The notes: a model not told the origin generated them from the sequence alone. Positions 37,481-47,317 are shown, counted from the stretch's first letter. The stretch: 64,000 nt of DNA from JBFFMO01 sp041390025 (GCA_041390025.1 JAWKQR010000003.1:207913-271912); one strand, 5' to 3'. Numbers and translations are program-made.

Positions 37481-37643
37481 CTGATCGTAGGACGGTCTTC
37501 GCGTTCCCCGCTCGACTTCTTGAGTGTGACAGAAGGCCAATCGTGATCCCAAAGAATAAAACATCGTCATTTTCGAGACTTGCCAACGTGTCCAAGCGAC
37601 AACACACTGCCCCGCAAACACCTAGACTGCGAGGACGGGAACG

Positions 37644-39092
37644 ATGCGTTGGTACATGACAAAAGGCGATTCGTGGTGGATGGCAACCTTTGACGACGAG
37701 GGCGGTGTCGAGGTCACGACCCACGACGGCGCCCCGGAGTCGTTGGACTTTTCGAGTCAGGACGACGCGATGACGGCGATCCGCGAGCGCGTCGTGTCTC
37801 TGCTCGCGCAGGGTTACAAAGAAACAACCCACCCCGACGACAAGTACCTTCCCGACCCCACCGTCGATGCGTGGTACCACACCGAATTCTTCGACCTGCT
37901 CGGCGCCGCAAAACGCGCACAGTCGCGGGGGATGGTTGCGCGGCTTGAGGCCGACCTCAACTGCACATTCCCCCCCGATGTCCGTAGGTTCCTTGAGTTC
38001 CGCGACACCCACAATTTTGGCTACACCAATTTCGCGGAATGGCGCATTTGGGACGCCGACTTGGATCTGCCGGACATGGGTGTGAGCAATCGCTTCGAAC
38101 AGTTGATCCTGCTCGACCAGCAAAACTATCTGGGCACGGCCATGAGCGAGGCGTTCATGAGCGCGGTGTTCTTGGGCACCGCCGGCAACGGCGATTCCTA
38201 CTTCGCCACGCAAGCCGAAGACGAAGACGATTTCGAGATCCTGTATTGGAACCACGAAACCGCGCAGCCCGAGTTCGCGATCGCTGACCGAATCTCGACG
38301 TTCGCGTTTGCCAATCACCTGTTGAATCAGGTCGAGGAGTTCGACATCGAGGAGGAGATGGGCCTGATCGAGGAGCGGGCACACCTATCTTGGCACTACT
38401 CGTCGATCGAAGAAGAGTCGGGCATCGAACCGACCTACAATCGCCGCGGCAACGCGATGTACTATTTTTGGCGCGCAAACTGGATCAACTACCTGCTGCG
38501 CAACAACCAAGTGGTCAAAGTCGCCGGGATCCCCGACTACTTTATTGCGCAAATCCATCAGGGCCTTACGTGGGAAGACGTCCTGAAGTTCCACCACATC
38601 CGCCAAACCCCTGCGACCCAGTACTATTGGCTGTGGCGCCTGTTCTGGTTCAACAAACCCGAGCTTGCGCAAATGCTTGAGCTCGCCGCCAACGCCCCCT
38701 CGCCGCTTGTGCGTGACTGTGGAGCGCTGATCGCAGAGCTGCAAAACGGTCGGAAACAGCTCGGCACGATCCAGGACATTCACGCGCTGCGTGAGCAGTT
38801 CTTGGCGTTGGACCTCGACCCAGACCCCGCGCGTGTCGCACAGCGTGAGGCCGAGAAACTCGCCGCAGAGCGCGCAGCCGAGGAAGCGCACCAGTCGGCC
38901 CTGGACGATGTGCATGCGCTGACAAAATCGGCCAGCCGACAGGAGCTCATCGATGCGGCGTGGACGCGCGTGGAGAATTTGGAGGCCGTCGAGGTCATCT
39001 ACGACCACCTCAAAACCCACGAGGACATCGCGTGGGGCATGCGACGTGTGGATTTCCTGACCGAGTCACACACCGAGTTCAAGAAAGGATGA
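37644..39092 (+). CDS. SUKH-domain protein, N-terminal part of a 1456-residue gene
   Basis: This part begins with MRWYMTKGDSWWMATFDDEG, a sheet resembling a WGR-like start. A SMI1/KNR4 (SUKH) domain follows, with FPPDVRRFLEFRDTHNFGY, a central sheet and FLGTAGNGDSYFA. The end is helical with an Ala/Glu-rich coiled coil. SUKH proteins often act as immunity proteins in toxin systems, but no toxin is seen here. The stop at 39090 is probably an artefact. Removing one G at 39088 and adding one near 39121 restores EICELLGEPAG and joins it, in the same frame, to the next segment. Confidence 0.8.
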   Translation: MRWYMTKGDSWWMATFDDEGGVEVTTHDGAPESLDFSSQDDAMTAIRERVVSLLAQGYKETTHPDDKYLPDPTVDAWYHTEFFDLLGAAKRAQSRGMVARLEADLNCTFPPDVRRFLEFRDTHNFGYTNFAEWRIWDADLDLPDMGVSNRFEQLILLDQQNYLGTAMSEAFMSAVFLGTAGNGDSYFATQAEDEDDFEILYWNHETAQPEFAIADRISTFAFANHLLNQVEEFDIEEEMGLIEERAHLSWHYSSIEEESGIEPTYNRRGNAMYYFWRANWINYLLRNNQVVKVAGIPDYFIAQIHQGLTWEDVLKFHHIRQTPATQYYWLWRLFWFNKPELAQMLELAANAPSPLVRDCGALIAELQNGRKQLGTIQDIHALREQFLALDLDPDPARVAQREAEKLAAERAAEEAHQSALDDVHALTKSASRQELIDAAWTRVENLEAVEVIYDHLKTHEDIAWGMRRVDFLTESHTEFKKG

Positions 39093-39131
39093 GATCTGCG
39101 AACTCCTCGGAGAGCCCGCGGGGATGCGGTA

Positions 39132-42014
39132 TTGCCGCTCGTGTTTGCGAAGTGCGGTTACACCTTTCCGTTCCGGGTCGCGGCCTACGCCAGCGATCGA
39201 CGGTGTTTTCCAAAATTGGTCGAGGCCCTGTCCGGCGAGCGGTTTCAGCACGCGGCTGCCCGCGCGATCGGTGAGTTTGCGACCCACGCGCCAGACCTTG
39301 CCCACACCGCGCTGCCAGGCCTGCGGCAGCTCGCCGAGCAGTCGTGGTGGGACAGCGACGATTACCTCGGGGCCATCCACCACAAAGACAACCTTAGGGC
39401 TTCGCTGTGGGCGCTTGGTCGCCTTGGTGCGCCCGAGGACTTGGATTTTCTGTTGAAAACGGCCGCCGAAGGGCCAGAGCCTGGCCAAATCGCTGCTGCT
39501 AAGGCGGCCACCGAGCTGACGTTGCGCCATCGCTTGGAATCCGAGCAGCTTGAGGCCGTGTTGGGCCACATGCTCATGTCCGAATCGCCAAACCCCGCGT
39601 TGTTTATGCTCGCACGGCTCGCGACTGACAACGCAGCACGCTTGCTCAAGGAATTTCTGGCGATCCGCGGCGGTACGGCCGTCGCCATGGCGTACGCCAA
39701 CGTGATGGTGGCGGCGATGGCCCATCGGCGCGGCGAGGACGTGAACTGGGCCAAGGTTCTGTTTGCGGCACAGGTGTCCTGCGAGAACATCTTCGACGAA
39801 GAAGAGCTCCACCTCACGGTCATCGAATTGCTCGATTCCTACGCGGACCGAGACACCGTCGAGACCGTGCTGCGTCAGCTCGTGACGTCGCCGCGCACGG
39901 CCGTCCGTCGGGCCGCCCAAACGCGTCTGGCAGACTTTGGACACGTCGCGTTTCCCGCTGACGCTGTGGTTGTGGACGAGGTGTTTGACGCCGATGGATT
40001 TGCGGGGCTGACCCGGCTACTCGAGGACGCCGACACAACGTTGCGACACAATGTGCTGATTCGGGCCGCACAAGCCGACGAGGTCCCCCCAAGCTTTGGC
40101 GCGATCGCCGTCGAGACCCTAAAGCTGCTGTGCCACACGCCGCATTACGCCACATCCAAAGCCAGCCGAAGCGACGACGTGCTGTCTTACGCCATCCGGG
40201 CCGCCGTCGACTTGGGCCTGCCCGAGGTCGATGCGTTCCTAGGCGCGTTGTTTGCCCAAAACCGACTCTACATGAAGTCGGTTTCGTCGTCGGACGTGCA
40301 ACGTCTGCGCGACTCGGGGACGGCCGACGAGGGCGAGACCGGACCGAAGTTTGATGCGTTTGGGGACGCCACATGGTTCGCCGGGGCCGCGATCCATGGC
40401 ATCGCTCGGCATGCGGACGGTCGTGTTTTTGTCGCCACAAACGCTGGATTGCGGGTCTTCTCGGCAGACGGCCAACGCATCAAAGAGCTAAGCCCGGGTT
40501 GGCTGTTTGACGTTCAAATCCAGGGCCAGAACGTGGCGGTATGTGGGCACGGCGGCAAGTTCGAACTTTTGGATGCCACAACCTACGACACCAAACCTAC
40601 ACCCAGCCTTCGTTCAGGCATCCGCAAGGCCCGTTTCTCGCCGGATGGCTCACGTGTGGCGGTGGTCTCCGACGGTCAGTATTGGGCTGTGGTCGATGTC
40701 AAAACAGGCGAACAGACGGCCGCGACGGGTCAAAAATCCGACGTCAACGGTGTGGACTGGATCGACAACGATCGCCTCGTGATCTGCACAGACCGCGCGG
40801 TGGTGCTGTGCAGCGCCAATGGCGATGAAGGACGAGAGCTCAAGACCGGCGGAGGCGCTGAGGTTCGATACGCCGACGGCGTGGTTTACGTGTCGACGTC
40901 CAAGGGCATCTTGCGCCTCAACGACCAGCTCGACGAGGCAGCACCACTGCTCAAACAGACCGGCGTCGCCCGGATCGAGATCCGCGGCAACAAGCTTTAC
41001 GCGGGTTCTTGGGAGACCAAAGACGCTGGGGTTTGGGTGTGGAACCTCGAAACCGGCAAACGCCGACGGCTCAAGGTCGAAAACCCAACCGGCGTGTTTG
41101 GGATGGATGTGTCTGGCGACGGCGAGGTCTTGGCGGGCGGCAACAGCCGCGAAGTTCAGCGATGGAATGCCAAGGGCGTGTACCTAAACCAACCCGCTGC
41201 GCGGCACACCAACGAGATTGCCGCGATCGGCGCGGGTCGGAAAGGCCGCGTGTTGACGGTCTCTGACGACCACCAGGTGATCGAATGGGACCTCGACACC
41301 AAGGCAGCCATGGCGACGTGGGCGTTCGACTTCCGGACTTGTTTTGCACAGTGGTCATCCGACGCGCAGACGCTTTTTGTGTGCGGAACCGAGAACGTCG
41401 TGGCCATGAACGCCGATGGGACGGAGCTGTGGAGGAACACGGACGTCGCGCGCAGCGAGTACCTCGCGGTGACCGACACGGCGATCGTGGCGGCGTCTTA
41501 CAATCGGTTGGTCTGGCTCGACGCCAAAACCGGCGCGCTCGTGCACGCCACCGAACCCTTTGCAGACTCGTTCATCTTCCGCTGGGAGCGGCTCGACAAC
41601 AACCGCATCGCCGTGGCCGGTTACGACGACACCCATGTGTTCATCTTCGACCTGACCTCGCGCGAGCTCATCGACACGGTCGACCTTGGCGCCGGTGGGC
41701 GCATGCGGGCATTCGCACGGATCGACGCAAACCGGGTCGCGTTTACGCGCTGGAACGACACGTTGACAATCTTCAACCTGTCCACGCACGCGCCAGAGAA
41801 AATCGTCAGTGGTACCAGCTTGGATCAATTGGTCTTCGACCCTGCCAACGATCGCCTTTTGGCGTGGCACGGCAACACGATCATGGGCGTGGGCACCGAC
41901 GGAGAGATGTCAACCGTCGGTCGCGGACCGATCGCGGAATGCGCTGCGTTTGTTGGCGATCGGCTTGTTGTGGGGACCAAGGCCGGAGAGGTTTTTGTGG
42001 GAAGCGTTGCGTAG
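39132..42014 (+). CDS. HEAT-repeat / WD40-type beta-propeller, C-terminal part of same gene
   Basis: 960 codons in the same frame as the preceding SUKH segment. Residues 1-390 are HEAT-like helical repeats (FQHAAARAIGEFATHAPDLA, RASLWALGRLGAPEDLDFLL, LRQLVTSPRTAVRRAAQTR). Residues about 400-960 form a WD40-like propeller with repeats such as GIRKARFSPDGSRVAVVSD and EVLAGGNSREVQRWNAKG. The first codon is only a TTG with no ribosome-binding site, which supports one continuous gene from 37644. Probably a large cytoplasmic scaffold; the function is unknown. Confidence 0.8.
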   Translation: MPLVFAKCGYTFPFRVAAYASDRRCFPKLVEALSGERFQHAAARAIGEFATHAPDLAHTALPGLRQLAEQSWWDSDDYLGAIHHKDNLRASLWALGRLGAPEDLDFLLKTAAEGPEPGQIAAAKAATELTLRHRLESEQLEAVLGHMLMSESPNPALFMLARLATDNAARLLKEFLAIRGGTAVAMAYANVMVAAMAHRRGEDVNWAKVLFAAQVSCENIFDEEELHLTVIELLDSYADRDTVETVLRQLVTSPRTAVRRAAQTRLADFGHVAFPADAVVVDEVFDADGFAGLTRLLEDADTTLRHNVLIRAAQADEVPPSFGAIAVETLKLLCHTPHYATSKASRSDDVLSYAIRAAVDLGLPEVDAFLGALFAQNRLYMKSVSSSDVQRLRDSGTADEGETGPKFDAFGDATWFAGAAIHGIARHADGRVFVATNAGLRVFSADGQRIKELSPGWLFDVQIQGQNVAVCGHGGKFELLDATTYDTKPTPSLRSGIRKARFSPDGSRVAVVSDGQYWAVVDVKTGEQTAATGQKSDVNGVDWIDNDRLVICTDRAVVLCSANGDEGRELKTGGGAEVRYADGVVYVSTSKGILRLNDQLDEAAPLLKQTGVARIEIRGNKLYAGSWETKDAGVWVWNLETGKRRRLKVENPTGVFGMDVSGDGEVLAGGNSREVQRWNAKGVYLNQPAARHTNEIAAIGAGRKGRVLTVSDDHQVIEWDLDTKAAMATWAFDFRTCFAQWSSDAQTLFVCGTENVVAMNADGTELWRNTDVARSEYLAVTDTAIVAASYNRLVWLDAKTGALVHATEPFADSFIFRWERLDNNRIAVAGYDDTHVFIFDLTSRELIDTVDLGAGGRMRAFARIDANRVAFTRWNDTLTIFNLSTHAPEKIVSGTSLDQLVFDPANDRLLAWHGNTIMGVGTDGEMSTVGRGPIAECAAFVGDRLVVGTKAGEVFVGSVA

Positions 42015-42144
42015 TTGCGAGTCGGGGCTGGGCCTATCACACTTGCGCCACTCATCGTCTGTGCCGCATCGGATGCGTATCAGTCGGATTCCTTGAAAAA
42101 TCGAAGTGCGGCTTCGAATTTTCAGAATAAAATTGCCGGTTTAC

Positions 42145-42262
42145 GCGATTGGGTCGGCAACCTCCGGTTGCCGAATGGGCCGAAGCCACAGGACGTTGGT
42201 TTTTTGGCTCCGAATCAACTGGGTCAGCCTCCGGTTGCCGAATGGGCGAAGCCCACACAGCC
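42145..42262. repeat. Palindromic repeat pair
   Basis: Two copies of the element with stem A GGCAACCTCCGGTTGCC (second copy partly lost) and stem B TGGGC...GCCCA. They lie after the propeller gene and directly before the fossil gene tail at 42269. Confidence 0.85.
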
Positions 42263-42268
42263 TTCATC

Positions 42269-42325
42269 CTACAGGCTTAGTTCCGCGACGATGCGTGGCA
42301 TCACCACCATATGGGAATATGAGAA
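42269..42325 (-). pseudogene. Fossil 3' end related to the gene ending at 43867
   Basis: Read leftward it encodes MVVMPRIVAELSL and a stop, against LVVMPRVVAELGL at the end of the gene at 43867. About 40 of 52 bases match and many of the differences are at third codon positions. It is therefore the tail of a diverged functional homologue rather than a recent duplicate. The rest of the gene is missing. Between fossil and intact tail lie the lipoprotein genes 42539-43854. Confidence 0.75.
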
Positions 42326-42538
42326 ATGATCTCGCAAAGTCGACCCGATTCAAACGAAGGATTCGATCTCGTAACCAGGGAAGACCACGACGACCTGTCC
42401 ATTTACGCTATCTTTCACAGGCAGGTGATGGTCCGAACTGGGTGCAGCATACGAATTGCGATGGCGAGACGGATTTGCCACGGCGTGGCGGTTTTACTAC
42501 CCTTAAGCCCACCGACGAATCATGATTGGGAGCCTCAA

Positions 42539-42952
42539 ATGAAGCGTTTTGTAGTTTTGGTCTTTGCCTTGGGGTTCTGCCAAGGGTGTAGTTCTGATGA
42601 TTCTCCTACTGTCGGTCAGGACGTAGGAAGTGATTCTAGTCATTCAACGGACGCTGGAGACATGTCCGTGGAGCCGGATGTAGTTATCGATGCCCAGTCA
42701 GACGCTGAGCAAGATGCCGGCCCGACATTCTATGAAACCGAAGATCGCATCAGCTGTGAGGAACTTTGTCGTCGGTACGGCAAAGAGTGCGCCACCTACG
42801 AACATGTCTTCTTGGGGCAAATTAACGGGGAGTCGACTTATGAGTCGGGTGGGACAGGGTATGAGCGATGTGACAGCGTGCCCGACGAGTCAATCATGAA
42901 CTCGAGTGGGGGGCAATCGTTGTTCATTTCGACTAAGTGCGCTTGCGAATGA
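42539..42952 (+). CDS. Cysteine-rich lipoprotein in an inserted-looking cassette
   Basis: A 137-residue lipoprotein starting MKRFVVLVFALGFCQGCSSD; GGGAG lies just before the ATG at 42539. An acidic Asp/Ser/Ala spacer (DAGDMSVEPDVVIDAQSDAE) precedes a short Cys-containing domain (ISCEELCRRYGKECATYEH, STKCACE). The base composition looks less GC-rich than its neighbours. The stop overlaps the next start (ATGA). Function unknown. Upstream, 42326-42538 holds no recognisable gene. Confidence 0.8.
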   Translation: MKRFVVLVFALGFCQGCSSDDSPTVGQDVGSDSSHSTDAGDMSVEPDVVIDAQSDAEQDAGPTFYETEDRISCEELCRRYGKECATYEHVFLGQINGESTYESGGTGYERCDSVPDESIMNSSGGQSLFISTKCACE

Positions 42953-43854
42953 AAAAGTCTCTTTTGCTTGTCTTGTCGGTTGTGGTTTTGTCGTGTGGCG
43001 ACGACAAGACCACAACTGCGTCTACCGAGTGGTCTGCGGATACCTATGGCACCTACGAGTTTGGCTGCGGTGACGTGACCGAGGGCTATGAGTGGTCACG
43101 TGATGGCGACGAATACGTTTTGAACATGCAGACCGTCGCCGGATGTGGTGCCTATCGGGCGACGATGACGTTTGGGCCCCGCGATTGAACAACCGTTGAA
43201 AGCGTCTGCAACCGATGTGAATCCGACCAGTACCTAGTGTGGAGCACTTACCTATACAGTCGTGAACCACAAGAGTCTGATCCATCGGCCCTTGGTCTTG
43301 AACAACCGCCCTTTGGCGCCGGCTTCGTGGGCTTCTTCCGCTTTACCGACACGGCGGGCCGGAAAAGCCAGAATCAATGTGGCCCACCGGGATTCTACTT
43401 TGAGGGTTGTTGTTCAGCCGAACTCCCTGAGGCAGAAGCCAGACAGGTCATCGTGGAAACCATGGAACCCGGCGTCTGGCGAAGTCCGGCGGTGCAACCC
43501 TTGTTCAAGCAGGACTTCTTGGCGGACCGTGTTTATTCTGCTCCACTCGATGACCGGCCCGACGATCCGTTGGATTTTTCGTCCCTGGCAAAAGTCGAGT
43601 ATTTGTGGCCGAAACTCCGAAACAATCCAACGCCAATCGCCAAGGAATTCCCGCGCGCTGCTTGCCAAGAAATCGGTTTACCGGTAGGGGCGGAACTCCC
43701 ACTGGTGGGCGCAGGCGCTGATGATACGTCGATATCCGGCAGCAGTTATGACGATTGGATTGCCCAACAGATTGAGTTCGGCTTCGACCAAGAGTTTTAC
43801 GAGGGTCTCAACCTCTACACTTGGGACCTCACGCGCGGGAACGGCAACTTGTAA
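42949..43854 (+). CDS. Lipoprotein with an internal in-frame TGA
   Basis: Starts MKKSLLLVLSVVVLSCGDD, a lipoprotein signal, coupled to the preceding gene by ATGA. The frame stops at TGA 43186-43188 after MTFGPRD. It reopens at once in the same frame as TTVESVCNRCESDQYLVW and runs to 43854, giving about 301 codons. The downstream half begins with no ribosome-binding site, so one gene with a stop is more likely than two. A nonsense change or sequence error is the simple reading. Cys-containing and Pro-rich; no family recognised. Confidence 0.65.
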
Positions 43855-43866
43855 CGTCCATCCGAC

Positions 43867-44871
43867 CTACAAGCCCAGCTCCGCCACCACACGCGGCATC
43901 ACAACCAGCGAGTACGCATGGCGCGGGGACATCGGCGGCAACGCCAACGCGGCTTTGTCGGCGTTCAGCTGACGGTCGGCATCGACCCAACGGCGCACAT
44001 CATCAAGCGACAAATTTCGCGAAATAAACGGCATCAGGTACAGCTCAAAAACCCGCAGCCAGCCCTGGATGCCGTACGCCAAAATGTCCCTGTTCTGGCT
44101 CTTAATCGTCAAGTTCGTGTGATACGGAAACCGCGGTGCCAGCTCGCCGATCGCGCATTCGTCGTCAAAATCCGCCGACGGATCCGACGTCCAAACGACC
44201 GACACTTGATACGCGCCTGACCCAAACGAAATGTGCTCGAACAACACGAAGACCGATAGATCCTCGCCGCGTTTGACCAACCGCATTGACCGCGGCGTGT
44301 CGCGCTCGAAGCCGTGTTGGGCCAGTGCAGGGATGATTCGGGTGTCAAAAAGGGTCGAAAAGGCGTCTTTGCGGGTCTTCCGGTCAAACGCCTTGTCAGT
44401 GCCCGAGATCGTTTCGATGTACGGCTCAAAGTGCGAGCGATAGTGTCGCTCGATACGATATTGGAAGCTCGGGATGAAGCCGTATGACATTTCCAGAAGT
44501 CGAAGTTTTAGTTCGTCCAACCCCAACACCGAACACGCCTGGACATCGCAGTAGATAAGGCTCTCGTGCGCCGTCGCGTCGCGTTCAATGCCGTCTTCGG
44601 ACCACGCGCGAAACACGTTGTGTTCGGCATCAAACCTGACCCCAACAAAGTTCGCATCTTTCGGCTGATCTGTCGGTGTAAACGGCTCCACGGACCCAAG
44701 CACGGCCAGGTCAGGCACGTACATCGAAAACAGGGGTTTTGTGTCGGCCGCTAGTGCGCTTGAAGCGTCGGACAAAAGGTCCACGAAACTGTCGAAGAAC
44801 GTGACCCACGGCCCCTCTGCGCGCGCGAGTGCGAATCGGTCACCAAAATACCGAAACGCAAAATACGTCAT
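43867..44871 (-). CDS. Conserved-looking protein of unknown function
   Basis: A 334-residue soluble protein starting MTYFAFRYFGDRFALARAEG. The middle (FDTRIIPALAQHGFERDTPRSMRLVKRGEDLSVFVLF) has the layout of DUF4304-type domains, a weak call. The ATG at 44871 overlaps the stop of the VOC gene (ATGA), so the two are coupled. A diverged copy of its last 17 codons lies at 42269. Confidence 0.7.
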   Translation of the reverse strand: MTYFAFRYFGDRFALARAEGPWVTFFDSFVDLLSDASSALAADTKPLFSMYVPDLAVLGSVEPFTPTDQPKDANFVGVRFDAEHNVFRAWSEDGIERDATAHESLIYCDVQACSVLGLDELKLRLLEMSYGFIPSFQYRIERHYRSHFEPYIETISGTDKAFDRKTRKDAFSTLFDTRIIPALAQHGFERDTPRSMRLVKRGEDLSVFVLFEHISFGSGAYQVSVVWTSDPSADFDDECAIGELAPRFPYHTNLTIKSQNRDILAYGIQGWLRVFELYLMPFISRNLSLDDVRRWVDADRQLNADKAALALPPMSPRHAYSLVVMPRVVAELGL

Positions 44872-45254
44872 GGCGTGGCCTCGTGCACAACCGCTTCGAG
44901 CCGATGCCCGCTCGGGTCGAGCACAAACGCCGCATAGTACCCGGGGTCGTAGTTTTCCCGGATGCCCGGTGGCCCGTCGCACACACCGCCTTGGGCGAGC
45001 GCGGCGGCGTGGAAGGCGTCGACCTGGTCACGATGTTGCGCGGAAAAGGCGACGTGCAGGCCAACACTTGGTTTCGCATCCTCGCCGAACGCAATGACCG
45101 CAAACGGGGCTTCGCCGGTAAATCCGGCTGGGCCATAACCAGCGGCACGAGGTGTCACCCAAAGCTGCACAAGTCCCAGCGCGCCCAAAGCGGCGTCGTA
45201 AAACGCGACCGAACGATCCAGGTCGCATACGCCGAGGGATAGATGGTCATACAT
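44868..45254 (-). CDS. VOC-family (glyoxalase/bleomycin-resistance-like) protein
   Basis: A 128-residue vicinal-oxygen-chelate protein. It opens MYDHLSLGVCDLDRSVAFYDAAL and ends YYAAFVLDPSGHRLEAVVHE, with a metal-ligand His near the start and Glu near the end. GAGG precedes the ATG at 45254. Such proteins are dioxygenases, glyoxalases or resistance binders; no substrate can be named. It lies 53 bases downstream of rfbA on the same strand. Confidence 0.88.
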   Translation of the reverse strand: MYDHLSLGVCDLDRSVAFYDAALGALGLVQLWVTPRAAGYGPAGFTGEAPFAVIAFGEDAKPSVGLHVAFSAQHRDQVDAFHAAALAQGGVCDGPPGIRENYDPGYYAAFVLDPSGHRLEAVVHEATP

Positions 45255-45307
45255 GATTGCCTCGGCCTGACGTATCCCGTGCAAAATCGAACGCGGCCCC
45301 GCAGAAA

Positions 45308-46186
45308 CTACCAAGCCTTGCCGTGTTTGATGAGCCCTCGCAGGTATTCGCCGTAGGTGGATTTGCCAAGCAACGACGCGGCTTTCACAAGTCCTTCATC
45401 GTCGATGAAGCCCTGACGCCACGCGATTTCTTCGGGGCAAGCGACCTTGAGACCCTGACGATTCTCGATCGTTTCGACGAAGTTCGACGCCTCGAGCAAC
45501 GAGCCGTGGGTGCCTGTGTCGAGCCACGCAAACCCTCGGCCCAAGCGCTGAAGGTGCAGATGACCACGCTCCAAATACGCCTTGTTCACGTCGGTAATTT
45601 CCAATTCGCCGCGTGGTGATGGTTTTAGATTTTTTGCAATTTCGACCACGGAATTGTCGTAGAAATACAGCCCGGTGACCGCCCAATTCGAGCGCGGTTC
45701 TTTGGGTTTTTCTTCGATGCTCAGGACCTTAAAATCCTTGTCGAATTCCGCGACGCCATAACGCTCGGGGTCGCCCACTTGGTAGCCGAAGACCACCGCG
45801 CCTTCTTCGAGCGTGGCGGCTTTGGTGACCTTTTCCTGCAGGTCGGACCCGTAAAAAATATTGTCGCCGAGCACCAAACACACCGAATCATCGCCGATGA
45901 ATTTTTCGCCAATGATAAAGGCTTGCGCCAAACCGTCGGGCGATGGCTGTTCCGCGTATGTAAATTTAATGCCCCATTGCTCGCCGGTCTCTAACATGCG
46001 CTCGAACAGCGGCAGATCGTGAGGGGTCGAGATGATCAGGATTTCCGTAATTCCGGCCAACATCAAAACCGACAACGGATAATAAATCATCGGTTTGTCG
46101 TAGATCGGCAACAATTGTTTGCTGATGACCTTGGTCACGGGATGAAGTCGTGAGCCGGCTCCACCGGCAAGGATAATGCCTTTCAT
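45308..46186 (-). CDS. rfbA: Glucose-1-phosphate thymidylyltransferase RfbA
   Basis: A complete 292-residue nucleotidyltransferase that makes dTDP-glucose, first step of dTDP-L-rhamnose synthesis. Motifs: LAGGAGSRLHPVTKVISKQL, LVLGDNIFYG, YGVAEFDKDF, TGLYFYDN and FAWLDTGTHGSLLEAS. The ATG overlaps the rfbB stop by four bases, the usual rfbBA order. No rfbC or rfbD in the window. Confidence 0.96.
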   Translation of the reverse strand: MKGIILAGGAGSRLHPVTKVISKQLLPIYDKPMIYYPLSVLMLAGITEILIISTPHDLPLFERMLETGEQWGIKFTYAEQPSPDGLAQAFIIGEKFIGDDSVCLVLGDNIFYGSDLQEKVTKAATLEEGAVVFGYQVGDPERYGVAEFDKDFKVLSIEEKPKEPRSNWAVTGLYFYDNSVVEIAKNLKPSPRGELEITDVNKAYLERGHLHLQRLGRGFAWLDTGTHGSLLEASNFVETIENRQGLKVACPEEIAWRQGFIDDEGLVKAASLLGKSTYGEYLRGLIKHGKAW

Positions 46187-47238
46187 TTCGAACCTCCGAG
46201 CCCGAGCCGGTCAATTTTCGAGGCGTCGCCGAGCACGGTGCGACACCAATCCAAGTTTTCGAGGTACCACACCACGGTCTTCCGGATGCCAGACTCGAAG
46301 GTTTCCTGCGGCTTCCAGCCAAGCTCTCGTTCGATCTTCGATGCGTCGATCGCGTAGCGCATGTCGTGGCCTGGACGGTCGGTCACAAACGAGATCAAGG
46401 ACGCGTGGCTGAACCCAGGCTCGTACTCGTCCAAAATTCCGCAAATCGTCCGGACGACCTCGATGTTCTGTTTCTCGTTGTGTCCGCCAATGTTGTACGT
46501 CTCGCCGATCTGACCCTTTTCGACGACCGTCAGCAACGCACGAACGTGGTCGTCGACATACAGCCAATCACGAACGTTTTCGCCCTTGCCGTACACGGGG
46601 ATCTTCTCGTGGCTGCGGGCCTTAAGCAGCACGACGGGGATCAATTTTTCGGGGAACTGGTACGGCCCGTAATTGTTCGAACAGTTTGTGATCACGACCG
46701 GAAGTCCAAACGTGTGGTACCACGCGCGGACCAAGTGGTCGCTTGACGCCTTGCTCGCCGAATACGGCGAACGCGGGCTGTACGGCGTTTCTTCGGTGAA
46801 AAATCCGGTCTCGCCGAGCTCCCCGAAGACCTCGTCGGTCGAGATGTGGTGGAACCGGAAGTCCTCTTTCGTTTGGCGTCGAGGCCGTCGTAATACGAAC
46901 GTGCGGTCTCGAGCATGACGGCCGTCCCGACGATGTTCGTCTGGATGAATTCCGACGGTCCGTCGATCGAGCGATCCACGTGGGATTCCGCCGCCAAATG
47001 CATCACGTAACGCGGCTGGTGTTCGCTACAACGCCTCCATCGCGGCGCGGTCACATACATCGACCTGCGCGAAGGTGTATCGCGAGCTCTGCATAGCATC
47101 AGGGATCGACGCCAAATGGCCGGCGTAGGTCAGCTTGTCGACGTTGACGACATGGTAGTCGGTATTGGCGATGAGGTAGCGCACAAGCGCCGAACCGATG
47201 AATCCGGCGCCGCCGGTGATGAGGATAGTGTCGGTCAT
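46183..47238 (-). CDS. rfbB: dTDP-glucose 4,6-dehydratase RfbB, two frameshifts
   Basis: Extended SDR enzyme that converts dTDP-glucose to the 4-keto-6-deoxy sugar. Segment 1 has the NAD site ILITGGAGFIGSALVRYL. Segment 2 has YVMHLAAESHVDRSIDGP. Segment 3 has FHHISTDEVFGELGETGFF, YSPRSPYSASKASSDHLVRA (the YxxxK pair) and NNYGPYQFPEKLIP. The frame breaks near 47033 (before EHQPRYVM) and near 46873 (between AKRK and FRFHH). Repaired length is about 350 residues, normal. Nothing essential is missing, so indel error is favoured over decay. Confidence 0.88.
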
Positions 47239-47317
47239 GAGTCACCCAAAAACAGTAGAGTCGGGAACCCCATCACGATTGCGCGACCGATCTCTAGCGC
47301 GGCTACGCTACAAGCTG

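Noticed and set aside
43186..43230. Selenocysteine insertion at the in-frame TGA
   Set aside because: No convincing hairpin directly after the codon and the protein is not a known selenoprotein type; nonsense or sequencing error is simpler.
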